64,000 nucleotides of DNA. Origin: Struthio camelus (taxonomy: Eukaryota; Chordata; Aves; Struthioniformes; Struthionidae). The notes under the pieces were generated by a model. It had not been told where the DNA came from. It did not search any database and was given only the letters and a program-made list of their open reading frames with translations. The position numbers and the translations under genes are program-made. Location: the NCBI RefSeq assembly GCF_040807025.1, contig NC_090981.1:632501-696500 (forward strand), given 5' to 3'. Shown one piece after another: positions 1-10,317 of the stretch. Positions within the stretch are counted from its first letter, which is position 1. Every line of letters begins with the position of its first letter.

Positions 1-155
1 CAGAGAGGTAGTGGAGTCTCCTTCCCTGGAGATATTCAAAACCTGACTGGACATGGTCCTGGGCCACCTGCTCTAGTTTGAGCAGCGGGGGGTGGACTAG
101 ATCACCTCCATAGGTCCCTACCAACCTCAACTATTCTGTGATTCTTTGATTCTGT
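1..155 (+). mobile_element. CR1 LINE, 3' end fragment
   Basis: The 3' terminal part of a CR1 non-LTR retrotransposon, cut by the window edge. It shows the usual CR1 tail: the conserved stretch encoding the last residues of ORF2, then the short 3' UTR and the terminal TTCTGTGATTC-type repeats near 135-155. Most CR1 copies are 5'-truncated, so a short 3' piece is expected. Confidence 0.85.
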
Positions 156-554
156 GGATATTTTCATTAATTACTTTGTTGCAAAAAGCAAGAACACTGT
201 GCAGAAACTTGATTATTAGACCAAAGTTTGGAGGTACTGTCAGCACAAAGGAAGAACAGAATGTGAAGCAGGAAGAAATTACTTTGATAAATGGAGTAGG
301 AAAACAGGAGGAAATTTAAATAGTACAAACTGCAAAGTCATCCCCTCAGCAGTAACTAGAATTTCTGCTCTAAGCTCGGTCAGCAGTTGTAAACTGCTGA
401 AAAGGTAAGAGAGATGTGGGTGTATATAGCTGATCCTAAAGTGCCTATGTCATCAAGATGACAAGGCTGTGAGAAGGATGAATGCTTTCACTGAGTGTTC
501 AAGGCAAGGCACAGAAGTACAAATGGTACTAGTGATATTTCATGGGGAGGGGGG

Positions 555-1000
555 ATGGTGTACAATTATGCTCACCCTTGTCCAAGAAAGATTAAATCAC
601 ACTGGAACAGGTGCAGAGAAGGACAACTAAGATAATCAGGGGAACAGAGAGAAGACTACAGGAGCTTGGCTTGTTTAGCCTTGCAAAATTAAAGCTGAGA
701 GGGGTACAACAACTGTCTATAAATACATCACAGAGGGGGATACTGAAGGGCCATGTTGGAACAAGAACAAGTAAGTATAAACTGATGACAAATACATTTA
801 CACTGGAAACAGGAAGGCAGTTAACTTTCAGAAGAGGAAGTTTCAGACACAGCTTGCTTTACTGGTAAGAGGGCAAGAAAACCACAATTAATCTGTTTTA
901 AGATGCTTTTAAAAAACAAGAAATTGTATAAGATCTCTGAGGAAGTTTCCTCCTGTCGTGTCTCTTATGTTCCTAATTACTAAGTTTTATGATTTTATGG
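555..1000 (+). mobile_element. Old, decayed CR1-like LINE 3' region
   Basis: The stretch near 611-715 translates to a peptide resembling the C-terminal part of CR1 ORF2 (RRTTKIIRG, then [16 protein letters not shown]). It ends near 1000 with a degenerate ATGATTTTATGG-like tail. It is clearly more diverged than the other CR1 copies here, so it is an older subfamily. The boundaries are approximate. The interval 156-554 between this and the first CR1 shows nothing recognisable. Confidence 0.5.
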
Positions 1001-3383
1001 TCTCTGACCTAGGAGTCGCTTTACATATGTCTATTAAGTGAAAAGAGTAGCTATGCATACAAGTGATTTCCTGATGAATCCAGAGGTCCCACATTCTCCA
1101 GCTGTCAGGTCATGCATATGCTAGGAAAGCAATGTATTGCAGCAGTTATGTTACTCCACAACAGATGGCCTATAGAGGCTATGAACAATGTGACAAAAGC
1201 CTCAGAGAATACCATATTGTTCTCTTTTATTATGCAGAGTCACTGAAAGCAAAATGTTGTAAAGTGAATGCCCAAACCCAAGTAATACATAAGTCCATAG
1301 TCAAGTCCCTATGAATGGACCTGTTTTGGGGTCTAACTCTTCATTTCTGCACTGGAAAAGATTAAACTATGTGTGGGACAGTATGATTGAGGCTAAATTT
1401 GTTTAAATGAGTATTAAATGAGTATTAAACTGTATTTTGATAAAATTAAAATCCTTGTAGATAACCATAGTGATGACTGTAACATGATTAATGCCTCATA
1501 TGAAAACAAACTCGTCTAATTTATTTGTGGTATGCCTAGTCAGTTCTGTAGGATTTGGTTCAATATTTTTAGATAACTATTATGCTTGGAATCAATGTTC
1601 CAGATTAATGCTGACAGTATCTGATGTCATTTCCCTTTGAGCTACTTGTAGTGCAGTCAGCAATCCATTCCACAACTGCTCAGTCCAGCCCTGAAGTTAG
1701 GAAGGCCCTTTATTGTGACATTATCAAATTACAGAAATAGCACTGAGCTACTCTGGTTTGATCACATTATTTGCCATCCTAACGTCTTGTACAATAACTG
1801 GTGTTGCTTTGGAAATGGTCAGATGTGTGGCCTTCTCTATAGGGGCTCTACTAAACTACAGAAGCCCTAGAGGTAGTTTCTGGCTTCCATTTGTGCCTGT
1901 TAATACAGCACAGGGACAAAGACAGGTCAGAAGCTCAAAGCGTAACCATTACAATAGTTGTCAAATAGAGTCCACATTCTGAAACACTGTAACCTCCCCC
2001 AGCAACAACAGTCCTTGGAAAAAAAATAGCCATCAGATAATTGTCCTCAGAGACACAACAGATGACAATTATCAAAATCAAATAATTTTATTCCCTTTCC
2101 TTTTAACTCTCTAATACTTGAAAGAAATCAGTGATTAAGCAACCAAACATTTATGGATAAAGAGTTTTGTTTACTTCCCAGTAGGGGAACTCTTTTGACT
2201 TATACAGAATTCATTATTGCTGCTCCACTTAACGACAACTCATCTTTATGCATACAAAGACTTACAGATGTTAATTCCAATGCCCAAACAATAGCCTCTA
2301 CCGGGCATTGACACTGATGGGCTAAGCTTCCAGAATCATTGACCACGATTGTTACAAGCTTGGAAGATGATCTTTGCTTTAAAATGCTTTGGGAATCATG
2401 CAATGTGCAGCCTCATATTCGATTACAAGCTCCCAGATGGCCTTTCTTGGCTCTACTGCTTTGGAGTGGGACTTCTCAAAGTCTGAAGGCTCTGGCCCCT
2501 TGTGATGACTTCGTCAGATCTTAAGTCAAGCACAGATGAAAGGGCACTGAAATAGCTGACAAGATTAGAATTACATCTAGACCCTCTTCTGGCTGCAGCT
2601 GGTACTGGCTGAAGTGATTATAACTACCCTGCTGCAAGTTACCACTGCTCACGTGATTGCTCCCTAACATATCACAGTCTAAATACGTTGAGTTAGCTTA
2701 AACAGTTGGTCTTTACTATTACAACAAGCATATTGTAATGCTGTTTCAACATTGCCCTGTAGAATAATTGAGAAGGAGGTAAATAAAGCTTTTGAGTGCA
2801 TTTAAATTAGATTAAGGGTGAATTAACATGAACCATTTATATTATATTGATTCTGTAAAACTGGAAATAAAGTATGAGTTAACCTGTTCCCAGCGTGGTG
2901 CTTGCAGCTGGTTCAACTGATTTTATTGTAGTCTTCCAGAAATATACACTGGAATTCTGTGCTAATGGATGTTACACAGAAAGCAAAGTAGAGCTAATAA
3001 GCAAGGCTTGTAGAACAGAGGACAATCAAACTAAATGGAATATCTCACCCTAATGGAAAAATAAAATGTCCACATCCTAAGACACTTTACACTAATCTGT
3101 GCCCATTTAATGTAAACAGCTGTGGAAAATCATTGCTTTCCAAACATTGTTCTATGGGATAGGTCAAACTGTGGAAGTTAGAGGGTATAAAAGCTACCTT
3201 TCATTAAGGATAAGGATAGAGCTCTCCATGTTACTGCCTGTTAGTTACTGTGCTACCATCCCTATCTTCCCTGTTACAGTGTGTACTCACCTTGATCTGG
3301 AGTCTCTCTAGAGCATCACATACAGTCTTTCTACAGACATACCTAGGTGACAGCCCTTCCTAACCACCCTCACAAGCCCCAAA
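1001..3383. other. Intergenic, no gene recognised
   Basis: AT-rich sequence without a convincing exon, RNA gene or repeat that I can identify. Open frames here are short (under 75 codons), lack recognisable motifs and fit chance. The end at 3383 is where homology to ERV copy B begins. Confidence 0.5.
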
Positions 3384-4018
3384 CTGTTCAGAAGCCTGAT
3401 GGTTCATGGCATATGACTGTGGATTATAGGGAGCTAAATAAAATTGCCCCACCATTAGCAGCCATAGTACCTGACATGGTAACTCCGCTAGAAAGAGTAG
3501 GGAAACATCTGCAGGAATGGAGAGCTGTCATTGATCTGGCGAATGCATTCTTCTCCATCACTATATCCCTGCAATCACAAGATCAGTTTGCGTTTACATG
3601 GGATAATAAGCAATATATGTTTCAAGTCCTTCCTCAGGGCTATAAACATAGCCCCACCATTTGCCACCAGATGGTCGCAGCTGATCTCCCTTCCCTCCTT
3701 GCAGAAGGTACCATCCATCATTATAGTGATGATATTTTGATAACGGGACCTTCTAAAGAACGAGTCCATGAACAGCTATTGTTACTAGTACAGACCCTAC
3801 AGGAGCGGGGGTGGGCTGTGAACCCTAAGAAGGTGCAGGGGCCGGACATTAGTGTGCAATTCCTAGGGATAGTCTGGAGGGGGCAGACGAAAGCTGTCCC
3901 TGAGAAAGTGCGCAATACTATGCAACAGTACCCTGTTCACACTACTGTAAAACAACTACAAGTTTTTTGGGCCTTTGGGAGTTCTGGTGGACCTTTATAC
4001 CCCACTCAGCATATTTAA
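3384..4018 (+). pseudogene. pol: ERVL pol: reverse transcriptase domain (copy A)
   Basis: An open stretch covering the fingers and palm of a retroviral reverse transcriptase, which copies viral RNA to DNA. Visible motifs in order: MTVDYRELNK, the first catalytic aspartate in VIDLANAFFS, LPQGYKHSPTICHQ, and the YSDD box at about 3721-3732 (aspartate pair present). VNPKKVQGP and FLGIVWRG follow, as in ERVL polymerases. The 5' part of pol, protease and gag are missing, and the frame is lost near 3960-4018, where the downstream part continues in another frame. Unlike copy B, the first catalytic aspartate is retained. The methionine at 3347 lies upstream of the ERV homology and is not a real start. 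Confidence 0.85.
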
Positions 4019-4680
4019 TGCAGCCACTACAGCGTTTGACCAAAAAAAGTAGCCAGTGGCGATGGACTACAGAACAGCAGCAAGCCTTTGACCTGTGCAA
4101 GGAGGCGGTGGTCCAACACTCCGAACTATTCACTCCATATAAAGGACAACCTTTTGAGCTGGAGGTACCGGTTATGGGGGATACTGTGTCTTGGGGGTTG
4201 TGGCGACAACGTGCCCATGCAAGGCAGGAACCTATAGGTTTCTGGTCCCGTTCCCTGCAAGGGGCCACAGCAAATTATACACCTCTGGGAAAACAGCTTT
4301 TGGCTGTGGTGTGGGCTTTGCAGGATACCAAACGAGTTACAGGACGTGACCCGGTGACTGTACACACCCCCATCCCCATCCAGGCATGGGTGACTGACGA
4401 TACAGTCAGGGCCCATGTAGGGGTGGCCCAAGGTGCAACTCAATGGAAATGGAAACACTATTTACAAGCCCGGTTTAGGGGAGGGAGCTTTCACCAGCAC
4501 ATACGGTCGCATCAAGCGAGGCGAACAACCCTTTGCAACCTGGCAAGTGGATTATGTAGGCCCGTTGCCCCCCTCACAGGGGCGAAAGTATATATTACCT
4601 GCTGCAGACACTTACACAGGCCTTATGTATGCATAGCCTACCTCCCATGCGAATCAACCCATTACTGTCGTGGGGCTTAG
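3967..4680 (+). pseudogene. pol: ERVL pol: RT thumb/connection and RNase H-like region (copy A)
   Basis: Continuation of pol in a different frame from the RT palm. It contains LMQPLQRLTKK, a WTTEQQQAFDLCKEAV segment typical of the RT connection region, then an RNase H-like segment (GFWSRSLQGATANYTPLGKQ, LLAVVWALQ). From about 4440 this frame runs past the RNase H homology and overlaps the true integrase frame. The frameshift between palm and connection separates two parts of one polyprotein. Copy B lacks A 3923-4155 (233 nt, replaced by 8 nt). Confidence 0.75.
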
Positions 4681-5467
4681 AGCAGCTCATGTATACTTAT
4701 GGTATACCAAAAGAAATACAGAGTGACCAAGGTACCCACTTTGCCAGCCATGTAGTACAAGAATGGGCAAAGGACTTGGGGATCACCTGGGTCTTGCATA
4801 TACTGTACCACCTTCAAGCTACTGGATTAAGAGAGAGAACGAAGGGCCTGCTGAAGGAACAAATTTGGAAACTTACCACCACGCAGACATTAAGGGGGTG
4901 GGTGAGCATGCTCCCCCAAGCGCTGTTTATGCTTAACAACGGGCGTGTGGGAATGCTTCCTCCCTACGAGCGAGTACAAGCCAAAGCAACCCTAGCAATC
5001 CCTGCTCGGATATCTGTAACGGAAGGGGGAATTGCCCCCCGCCTGCTCACCTCCGGGGAGGTAGAAGTCTATGCACCCGAGCAACTGATGATTACTGAAC
5101 AAAGAGTTAGCAGCTTACATTTGAGACTTGACTGCCCTTCACCGTGTGTATGGCTGTTTACACCTTTAATACCTGTTCAAATAGCCCCACTCTTATTGAC
5201 CTCTCCTCAAGATTTCTCTTCCAGGTATCCGTATCCACGCCAGTGGATGTCTCGCAGGGAGCACCAATGCTGCGAGGAATTCTGATGCACAGTGCCGGAG
5301 TGCCTCAAGTTCAGCAAACACCCTCAGTACACTCTCTAGCCAGTGTGTGGATACTAACTCCTCAGAAGGCAAAATGGCCTGGCACTGTTTTAGCAGATGG
5401 TCCAGGAGCCACTGCTCGAGTTCTTCCTGATGGCGATACCATGCCTTTCTATCTTCCCATCAACAGG
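4433..5467 (+). pseudogene. pol: ERVL pol: integrase (copy A), broken
   Basis: Integrase joins viral DNA to host DNA with a D,D-35-E core. The first part (4433-4636) holds the zinc-domain end and the first core aspartate (WQVDYVGPLPPS). The frame then shifts, and 4629-5285 carries the second aspartate (IQSDQGTHFAS) and the glutamate in RERTKGLLKEQ. A further shift leads to a C-terminal domain ending near 5467 (VWILTPQKAKWPGTVLADG). The frameshift between the first and second core aspartates is also present in copy B, so it is an inherited or shared defect. No intact enzyme is encoded. Confidence 0.8.
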
Positions 5468-5496
5468 TGAGCACGCCAGCAGCTGTAAGTTCCTGT

Positions 5497-6628
5497 TGGA
5501 GCGTTGCCTCTTGCTGACCATGACAGATGCCATTGACCTACAAGACCATCCAGCTTGCCATGTAAATACATGGATGTGGCTCGCACAAAGATCAGCTAAC
5601 CTCTCTGCTTTCTGTATTGCAGGAGGACGATCAGTGGATGATGTCTTAACTACGTGTTACATAGGTGTACCGACTCCACTCGCGGTATTGCAGAGTTACA
5701 CTTTCCTAAAAAATTTTTGATATTTCTGTTACTCCCATGAATTTATATGATTTGGGTATTGTTTCCCAAAAGCTGACACCTTGGACTTACTCTTTTTGTA
5801 TAGCTAACCTATCTAAAGCAGATATTTGCTTTTGCTTTGTAAATGCTACCTCTGTTCTGCGGAATGTAAGCAATACCCAGTTAATTTGTAATGACACTAT
5901 GAATATTGCCTATGCATCTGCTCACCTGATGCTACCACTAGGATGGTTCCTTCTGTGGGGCACTACAGCATAAACATATGTACCGGCCAACACCACAGGT
6001 GGCCCATGCACTGTGGGTCGTGTTACTTTTGAGCATCCTTCCCTTTATGATGGAGCAGCGAAGGACCCCAGGGCATGTCCTGGATGCCACTTGTAACCCC
6101 CCATATAAGTTTATTTTCTCATGCAGAAGCCTTAGGCCTATTGTTAAGCCTGGTTGGGATCCTGGGGGTGGTGGCGCATAATTATAAACAGTTAGAGCAT
6201 GTGGCCTGTGCTTTAGCTCAAGGCTTAAATTGGACATTTAGAGCCATTGCCTCTTTAAATAAAGAGTTGGGAGCAGTATGGCAAGGAACACTGCAAAGTC
6301 GTCTAGTGATTGACTATCTCCTACTGCAACATAACCACGGATGTCGTGACCTCACTGGGATGTGCTGTTTTAACATCACTGGTGAATTGGCGTCTATTGA
6401 GAATGTATCAGCCGCTTACAAGATATTATCCAACATATTCGGCAGAACGACGGAGATGCCTGGCTGGCTGATTGGTTTGGCTCCCTAATGGGATGGCTGG
6501 GCCACCTCATACAAGGAGGACTCTTGTTTACCTTTTGCTTTGTATTATGCTATGTTTTGATTTCATTGCTTTGTAAACTCCCTTGCCCTCATACCCCATG
6601 CCCTTCTGAAGATTGGGACGGCCTGTAA
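5497..6628 (+). pseudogene. env: Env-like gene (copy A), alpharetrovirus-type TM, broken
   Basis: Follows integrase and ends with TAA at 6626-6628, just before the polypurine tract, the normal place for env. The surface-subunit part is scattered over frames: HVNTWMWLAQ and TTCYIGVPTPL near 5560-5690, N-glycosylation sequons (NLS, NATS, NVS, NDT) near 5810-5900, and GWFLLWG near 5943. The transmembrane subunit (6075-6488) has a hydrophobic fusion-peptide-like stretch (LGLLLSLVGILGVV), the LQSRLVIDYLLLQHNHGC region and a CX6CC motif at 6342-6368. The membrane anchor (about LIQGGLLFTFCFVLCYVL) and the tail ending DWDGL lie in another frame. The CX6CC form and surrounding sequence resemble avian alpharetrovirus/gamma-type Env. 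ERVL elements usually lack env. The fusion and anchor parts are out of frame, so no functional Env is made. Confidence 0.75.
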
Positions 6629-6638
6629 CTAGCTTTCC

Positions 6639-6653
6639 AAGGCGGGGGTGGAG
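6639..6653 (+). promoter_or_regulatory. Polypurine tract of ERV copy A
   Basis: A mostly purine run (AAGGCGGGGGTGGAG) directly before the TG that opens the 3' LTR. This is where plus-strand DNA synthesis is primed in retroviruses. A similar GGGGATGGAG precedes the LTR of copy C. Confidence 0.8.
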
Positions 6654-7075
6654 TGTATGGGAAAATGCAGAAGAATGTGGAGCAGATAGGCGATGGAAGC
6701 TAGCCAGACCGTTCCGTGGGAAAAGGAGCATCTACAGGGCATGCTGGTCCACAGTCACGCAGCTGAGCCTGTGCCAGTGTGACGCTGCACCTGGGCTTTG
6801 AATCGAGAATAGCAATGAGCTCACTATGCTTACTGAATATGTGTGTAGTCCATTAAAACCTCCTATAGTGCCCCCCTGGTGTTCCTCGCCATGGACCGAC
6901 GCTCAGTGGTGCCAAGGACTCTCCCGCTCCATTATTGCCTTGATCGGGAAATCGCTGGGGAACCCCCACTCAGATGCAGCGGTAATAAACACTCAGTATC
7001 CACCCTAGTGTGCCGTGTGATTGTGTATCTGTCCCTGCCGGGAGTCCAGGCATTGCCCCTACCTTTACCCTTACA
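6654..7075 (+). repeat. 3' LTR of ERV copy A (422 bp)
   Basis: Starts TGTATGGG and ends CCTTACA, giving the TG...CA ends of a retroviral LTR. It has the same 422-bp length as the 5' LTR of copy B, with roughly 8% mismatches by eye. A polyadenylation signal AATAAA lies at 6984-6989. It is followed directly by CCACCCAAACG host sequence. Confidence 0.9.
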
Positions 7076-7215
7076 CCACCCAAACGCAAAGTGTGGATAT
7101 TTATTGCAAGTTATTGCAGAGCTTGAATAGACCAACACAGCAAGCACTGGGGCACTGACTGATACAAATGTTTGTCTCTATGTTTGCAAGAGAAACAGCA
7201 GTAAGACCAAGTAGC
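7076..7215. other. Short unassigned spacer
   Basis: No repeat or coding signal recognised between the ERV LTR and repeat R1. Confidence 0.4.
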
Positions 7216-7545
7216 TCAGAGAAAAGGTAATAATAGAAGTCCAGATGTAGAAGCACCCTGTTTGATTCTTCTTGTGCTCAGAGAATAAGGAGCTTGTTGC
7301 CTGGGAGCAGTAATAGTAGGCTGCTCCCTAAGGGCAGGTAAGCCAGGAGCCAAGGGTGACATCAAGGCAGGCAGGGCAGTGGCCTCACTGACAGGGCACA
7401 GTCCCACAATACCTGAAAAAGCAGAGTAGAGCAGGTCCGGTGACAGTGACCAGGGTCAGCCACAGTCCAGTGATCATCAGGCAAGGCCATAGTGACGAGG
7501 CAGGTCCAAGGTCAGGCCAGGAAGTCAGTCCACAGGTCAGGGTCT
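7216..7545. repeat. Unclassified interspersed repeat R1, copy 1
   Basis: The segment near 7340-7545 recurs, diverged, at 42050-42234 and 44642 onward. Shared strings include AGTGATCATCAG, the GGCAGGTCCAAGGTCA type and CCAGGAAGTC. It directly adjoins repeat R2 and could be the inner part of one larger element of which R2 is an LTR. The family is not recognised. Confidence 0.5.
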
Positions 7546-7556
7546 GTGTTAGGAGT

Positions 7557-8086
7557 TGCTAAATCCAGTAGCCCAATAGAGGCAAGGCTGCTGCAGCTCC
7601 ATCTCCCCAGGTCCAGCCAGTAGTGAGGCTGAGCATGTATTCTCAGTAGGTACACATGCACACATAGACACCATATAAATATATATAGTTATATAGATAT
7701 ATATTTGTATGTATGTACATGGCCAGCCACACACATCAATGCAGACAGAAAACACAGCACCCACAGAAATACAAAGAGCACAAACGGCCTGATCCAATTC
7801 TCCTCTCTGGCTAATCTGGATGAAAGTCCATTAGTGGAAAATATATACATATATATATCTATAATATGGATCCCTCCAGTAGTTGGCCTTAGACACTCAG
7901 TCTACCCAGCAGCTGGCCCCTAGATCCCCTGGTCTCACTAGTTTCTGGGGAGTTCCTGGACATATGAGTCCCCAAGGCCTGCAGCCCCATTCCAGTTGCT
8001 GGTACTCAGACCTCCTCATGCACACACACACACAATGGATCCCTCCAGTAACTGGATTTACACAAGCTTGCTAATCTAGTGAGGAA
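7557..8086 (-). repeat. Unclassified LTR-like repeat R2, copy 1
   Basis: A ~530-bp repeat recurring at 39392-39945. Shared strings include GAGGCAAGGCTGCTGCAGCTCC, TGAGCATGTATTC, GTCCATTAGTGG and GATCCCTCCAG. It carries an AT-rich TATATA-containing centre and a CA run (about 8020-8033). Minus-strand reading would end ...TAGCA at 7557, compatible with an LTR end, but I could not prove TG...CA ends at both sides. The 3' side is cut by the CR1 that starts at 8094. Confidence 0.55.
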
Positions 8087-8093
8087 TCACAGA

Positions 8094-10312
8094 ATCACAG
8101 AATCGTTTAGGTTGGAAGGGACCTCTGGAGATCATCTAGTCCAACCTCCCTGCTCAAGCAGGGTCACCTAGAGCATATTGCCCAGGATCACATCCAGACG
8201 GGTTTTGAATATCTCCAGGGAAGGAGACTCCACCACCTCTCTGGGCAACCTGTTCCAATGCTCTGTCACCCTCACAGTGAAGAAGTTTTTTCTCAGGTTC
8301 AGATGGAACTTCCTGTGGTTCAGTTTCTGCCCATTGCCTCTTGTCCTGTTGCTGGGCACCACGGAGAAGAGGCTGGCCTCATCCTCTTGACACTCCCCCT
8401 TCAGATACTTGTACATGTTGATGAGATCCCCTCTCAATCTTCTCTTCTCCAGGCTGAACAGGCCCAGCTCTTGCAGTCTTTCTTCATAGGAGAGGTGCTC
8501 CAGCCCTCTAATCATCCTGGTAGCCCTCCGCTGGACTCTCTCCAGGAGTGCCATGTCTCTCTTGTACTGGGGAGCCCAGAACTGGACACAGGACTCCAGG
8601 TGAGGCCTCACCAGGGCTGAGTAGAGGGGCAGGATCACCTCCCTCGACCTGCTGGCAACACTCTGCCTAATGCACCCTAGGATCCCATTGGCCTTCTTGG
8701 CCACAAGGGCACACTGCTGGCTCATGCTTAACTTGTTGTCCACCAGGACTCCCAGGTCCTTCTCTGCAGAGCTATTTTCCAGCAGGTCAACCCCCAGCCT
8801 GTACTGGTGCATGGGATTATTCCTGCCTAGGTGCAGGACCTTGCACTTGCCTTTGTTGAACTTCAGGAGGTTCCTCTCCGCCCACCTCTCCAGCCTGCCC
8901 AGGTCCCTCTGAATGGCAGCACAGTCTTCTGGTGTGTCAGCCACTCCTCCCAGTTTAGTATCATCAGCAAACTTGCTGAGGGTGCACTCTGTCCCTTCCT
9001 CCAGGTCATTGATGAATATATTGAACAAGACTGGACCCAGGACTGACCCCTGGGGGACACCACTAGCCACAGGCCTCCAACTTGACTCTGCGCCATTCAC
9101 CACAACCCTCTGAGCTCGGCCATCCAGCCAGTTCTCAAGCCACCTCACTGTCCACTCATCTAGCCCGCACTTCCTGAGCTTGCCTAGGAGGGTGTGATGG
9201 GAGACAGTGTCAAAAGCCTTGCTGAAGTCCAGAAAGACAACATCCACTGCTCTGCCCTCATCTACCCAGCCAGTCATTCCGTCATAGAAGGCTATCAGAT
9301 TGGTCAAGCATGATTTCCCTTTGGTGAAGCCATGCTGACTACTCCTGATCACCTTCTTGTCCTCCAGATGCTTAGTGATGACCTTCAAGGGGAGCTGTTC
9401 CATCACCTTTCCAGGGATGGAGGTGAGGCTGACAGGCCTGTAGTTCCCTGGCTCCTCCTTCTTGCCCTTTTTGAAGACTGCCGTGACATTGGCTTTCTTC
9501 CAGTCCTCAGGCACCTCTCCTGATTGCCATGACCTTTCAAAGATGATGGAGAGTGGCCTAGCGATAACATCTGCCAGCTCCCTCAGCACTCGTGGATGCA
9601 TCCCATCGGGGCCCATGGATTTGTGGATGTCAAGTTTGGACAAAAGATCTCTAACCTGATCCTCCTCCACCAAGGGAGAGTCTTCCTTTCTCCAGCCTTC
9701 CTCTCTTTTCTCCAAGGTCTGGAATTCCTCAGGACTGGCCTTAGCAGTGAAGACGGAAGCAAAGAAGGCATTCAATAACTGTGCCTTCTCTGTATCCTTT
9801 GTCACCAGGGCACCCGCCCCATTCAGCAGCGGGCCCACGTTTTCCCTAGTCTTCCTTTTGCTATTGATGTATTTGAAGAAGGCCTTCTTGTTGTCCTTGA
9901 CATCCCTTGCCAGATTTAATTCCAACTGGGCCTTAGCCTTCCTTGTCGCATCCCTGCACACTCTGACAACGTCCCTGTATTCCTCCCAAGTGGCCTGGCC
10001 CCTTTTCCACATTCTGTACACTTCCTTCTTCTGCTGGAGTTTTGCCAGCAGTTCCTTGCTCATCCATGCAGGTCTCCTGCCCGCTTTGCTGGACTTCTTC
10101 CTCAGAGGGATGCACTGATCCTGAGCCTGGAGGAAGTGACGCTTGAATATTAACCAGCTCTCTTGGACCCCTCTTCCTTCTAGGGCCCTACCCCAGGAGA
10201 TTCCCCTAAGTAGGTCCCTGAAGAGGCCAAAGTCTGCTCTCCTGAAGTCCAGGGTTGCAATCCTACTCATTGCCCTGCTCCCTCCTCGCAAGATCCTGAA
10301 CTCCACCATCTC
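8094..10312 (-). mobile_element. CR1 LINE, young, 5'-truncated (about 2.2 kb)
   Basis: A minus-strand CR1 with its 3' tail at 8094 (AATCACAGAATCACAG repeats on the plus strand). It has a short 3' UTR of about 75 bp, then an unbroken ORF2 up to its truncated 5' end near 10312. It abuts a second CR1 head to head. The open frame over 2.1 kb indicates a recent insertion compared with the other CR1s in this window. Confidence 0.92.
8168..10309 (-). CDS. CR1 ORF2: C-terminal endonuclease end plus reverse transcriptase (713 aa)
   Basis: Encodes the polymerase that copies CR1 RNA at a chromosomal nick (target-primed reverse transcription). The first ~15 residues ([10 protein letters not shown]) are the end of the endonuclease domain, most of which is lost by 5' truncation. 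The start codon is therefore not the native one. Visible RT blocks are [35 protein letters not shown] (about residue 360), [20 protein letters not shown] and the catalytic FADDTKLGG (about residue 448). [20 protein letters not shown] and a C-terminal LDVILGNML follow. There is no stop or frameshift across the RT region. Without the endonuclease this copy could not be autonomous, and it has no promoter of its own. Confidence 0.9.
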   Translation of the reverse strand: MVEFRILRGGSRAMSRIATLDFRRADFGLFRDLLRGISWGRALEGRGVQESWLIFKRHFLQAQDQCIPLRKKSSKAGRRPAWMSKELLAKLQQKKEVYRMWKRGQATWEEYRDVVRVCRDATRKAKAQLELNLARDVKDNKKAFFKYINSKRKTRENVGPLLNGAGALVTKDTEKAQLLNAFFASVFTAKASPEEFQTLEKREEGWRKEDSPLVEEDQVRDLLSKLDIHKSMGPDGMHPRVLRELADVIARPLSIIFERSWQSGEVPEDWKKANVTAVFKKGKKEEPGNYRPVSLTSIPGKVMEQLPLKVITKHLEDKKVIRSSQHGFTKGKSCLTNLIAFYDGMTGWVDEGRAVDVVFLDFSKAFDTVSHHTLLGKLRKCGLDEWTVRWLENWLDGRAQRVVVNGAESSWRPVASGVPQGSVLGPVLFNIFINDLEEGTECTLSKFADDTKLGGVADTPEDCAAIQRDLGRLERWAERNLLKFNKGKCKVLHLGRNNPMHQYRLGVDLLENSSAEKDLGVLVDNKLSMSQQCALVAKKANGILGCIRQSVASRSREVILPLYSALVRPHLESCVQFWAPQYKRDMALLERVQRRATRMIRGLEHLSYEERLQELGLFSLEKRRLRGDLINMYKYLKGECQEDEASLFSVVPSNRTRGNGQKLNHRKFHLNLRKNFFTVRVTEHWNRLPREVVESPSLEIFKTRLDVILGNML

Positions 10313-10317
10313 ATGGT

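Larger units (their letters stand above)
3384..7075 (+). mobile_element. ERVL-like endogenous retrovirus, copy A (5'-truncated)
   Basis: A proviral remnant lacking the 5' LTR, gag and protease. It starts inside reverse transcriptase and runs through connection/RNase H, integrase, an env-like region, a polypurine tract and a full 3' LTR. The order RT to integrase to env to LTR is direct in the sequence. The RT sequence style (DYRELNK, LPQGYKHSPTICH, YSDD) is that of class III/ERVL elements, established for HERV-L and MuERV-L. The copy has several frameshifts and stops, so it encodes no complete protein. It is a direct-orientation relative of the provirus at 50033-55384 and lies about 6.2 kb upstream of RAD23B. 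No target duplication can be shown because the 5' end is lost. Confidence 0.9.

Noticed and set aside
3347..3383. Methionine upstream of the RT frame in copy A as a real pol start
   Set aside because: Homology to copy B begins only at about 3384. The preceding codons are flanking sequence that happens to be in frame, and ERV pol is made as part of a polyprotein.
4126..4458. Minus-strand open frames over the ERV pol (for example 3942-4268 and 4126-4458)
   Set aside because: They are antisense shadows of the pol frame, repeated in copy B for the same reason.
3363..7080. CCACC at 3363-3367 and after the 3' LTR (7076-7080) as a target duplication for copy A
   Set aside because: The upstream CCACC is 16 bases away from where ERV homology starts and the 5' LTR is missing, so the match is probably chance.
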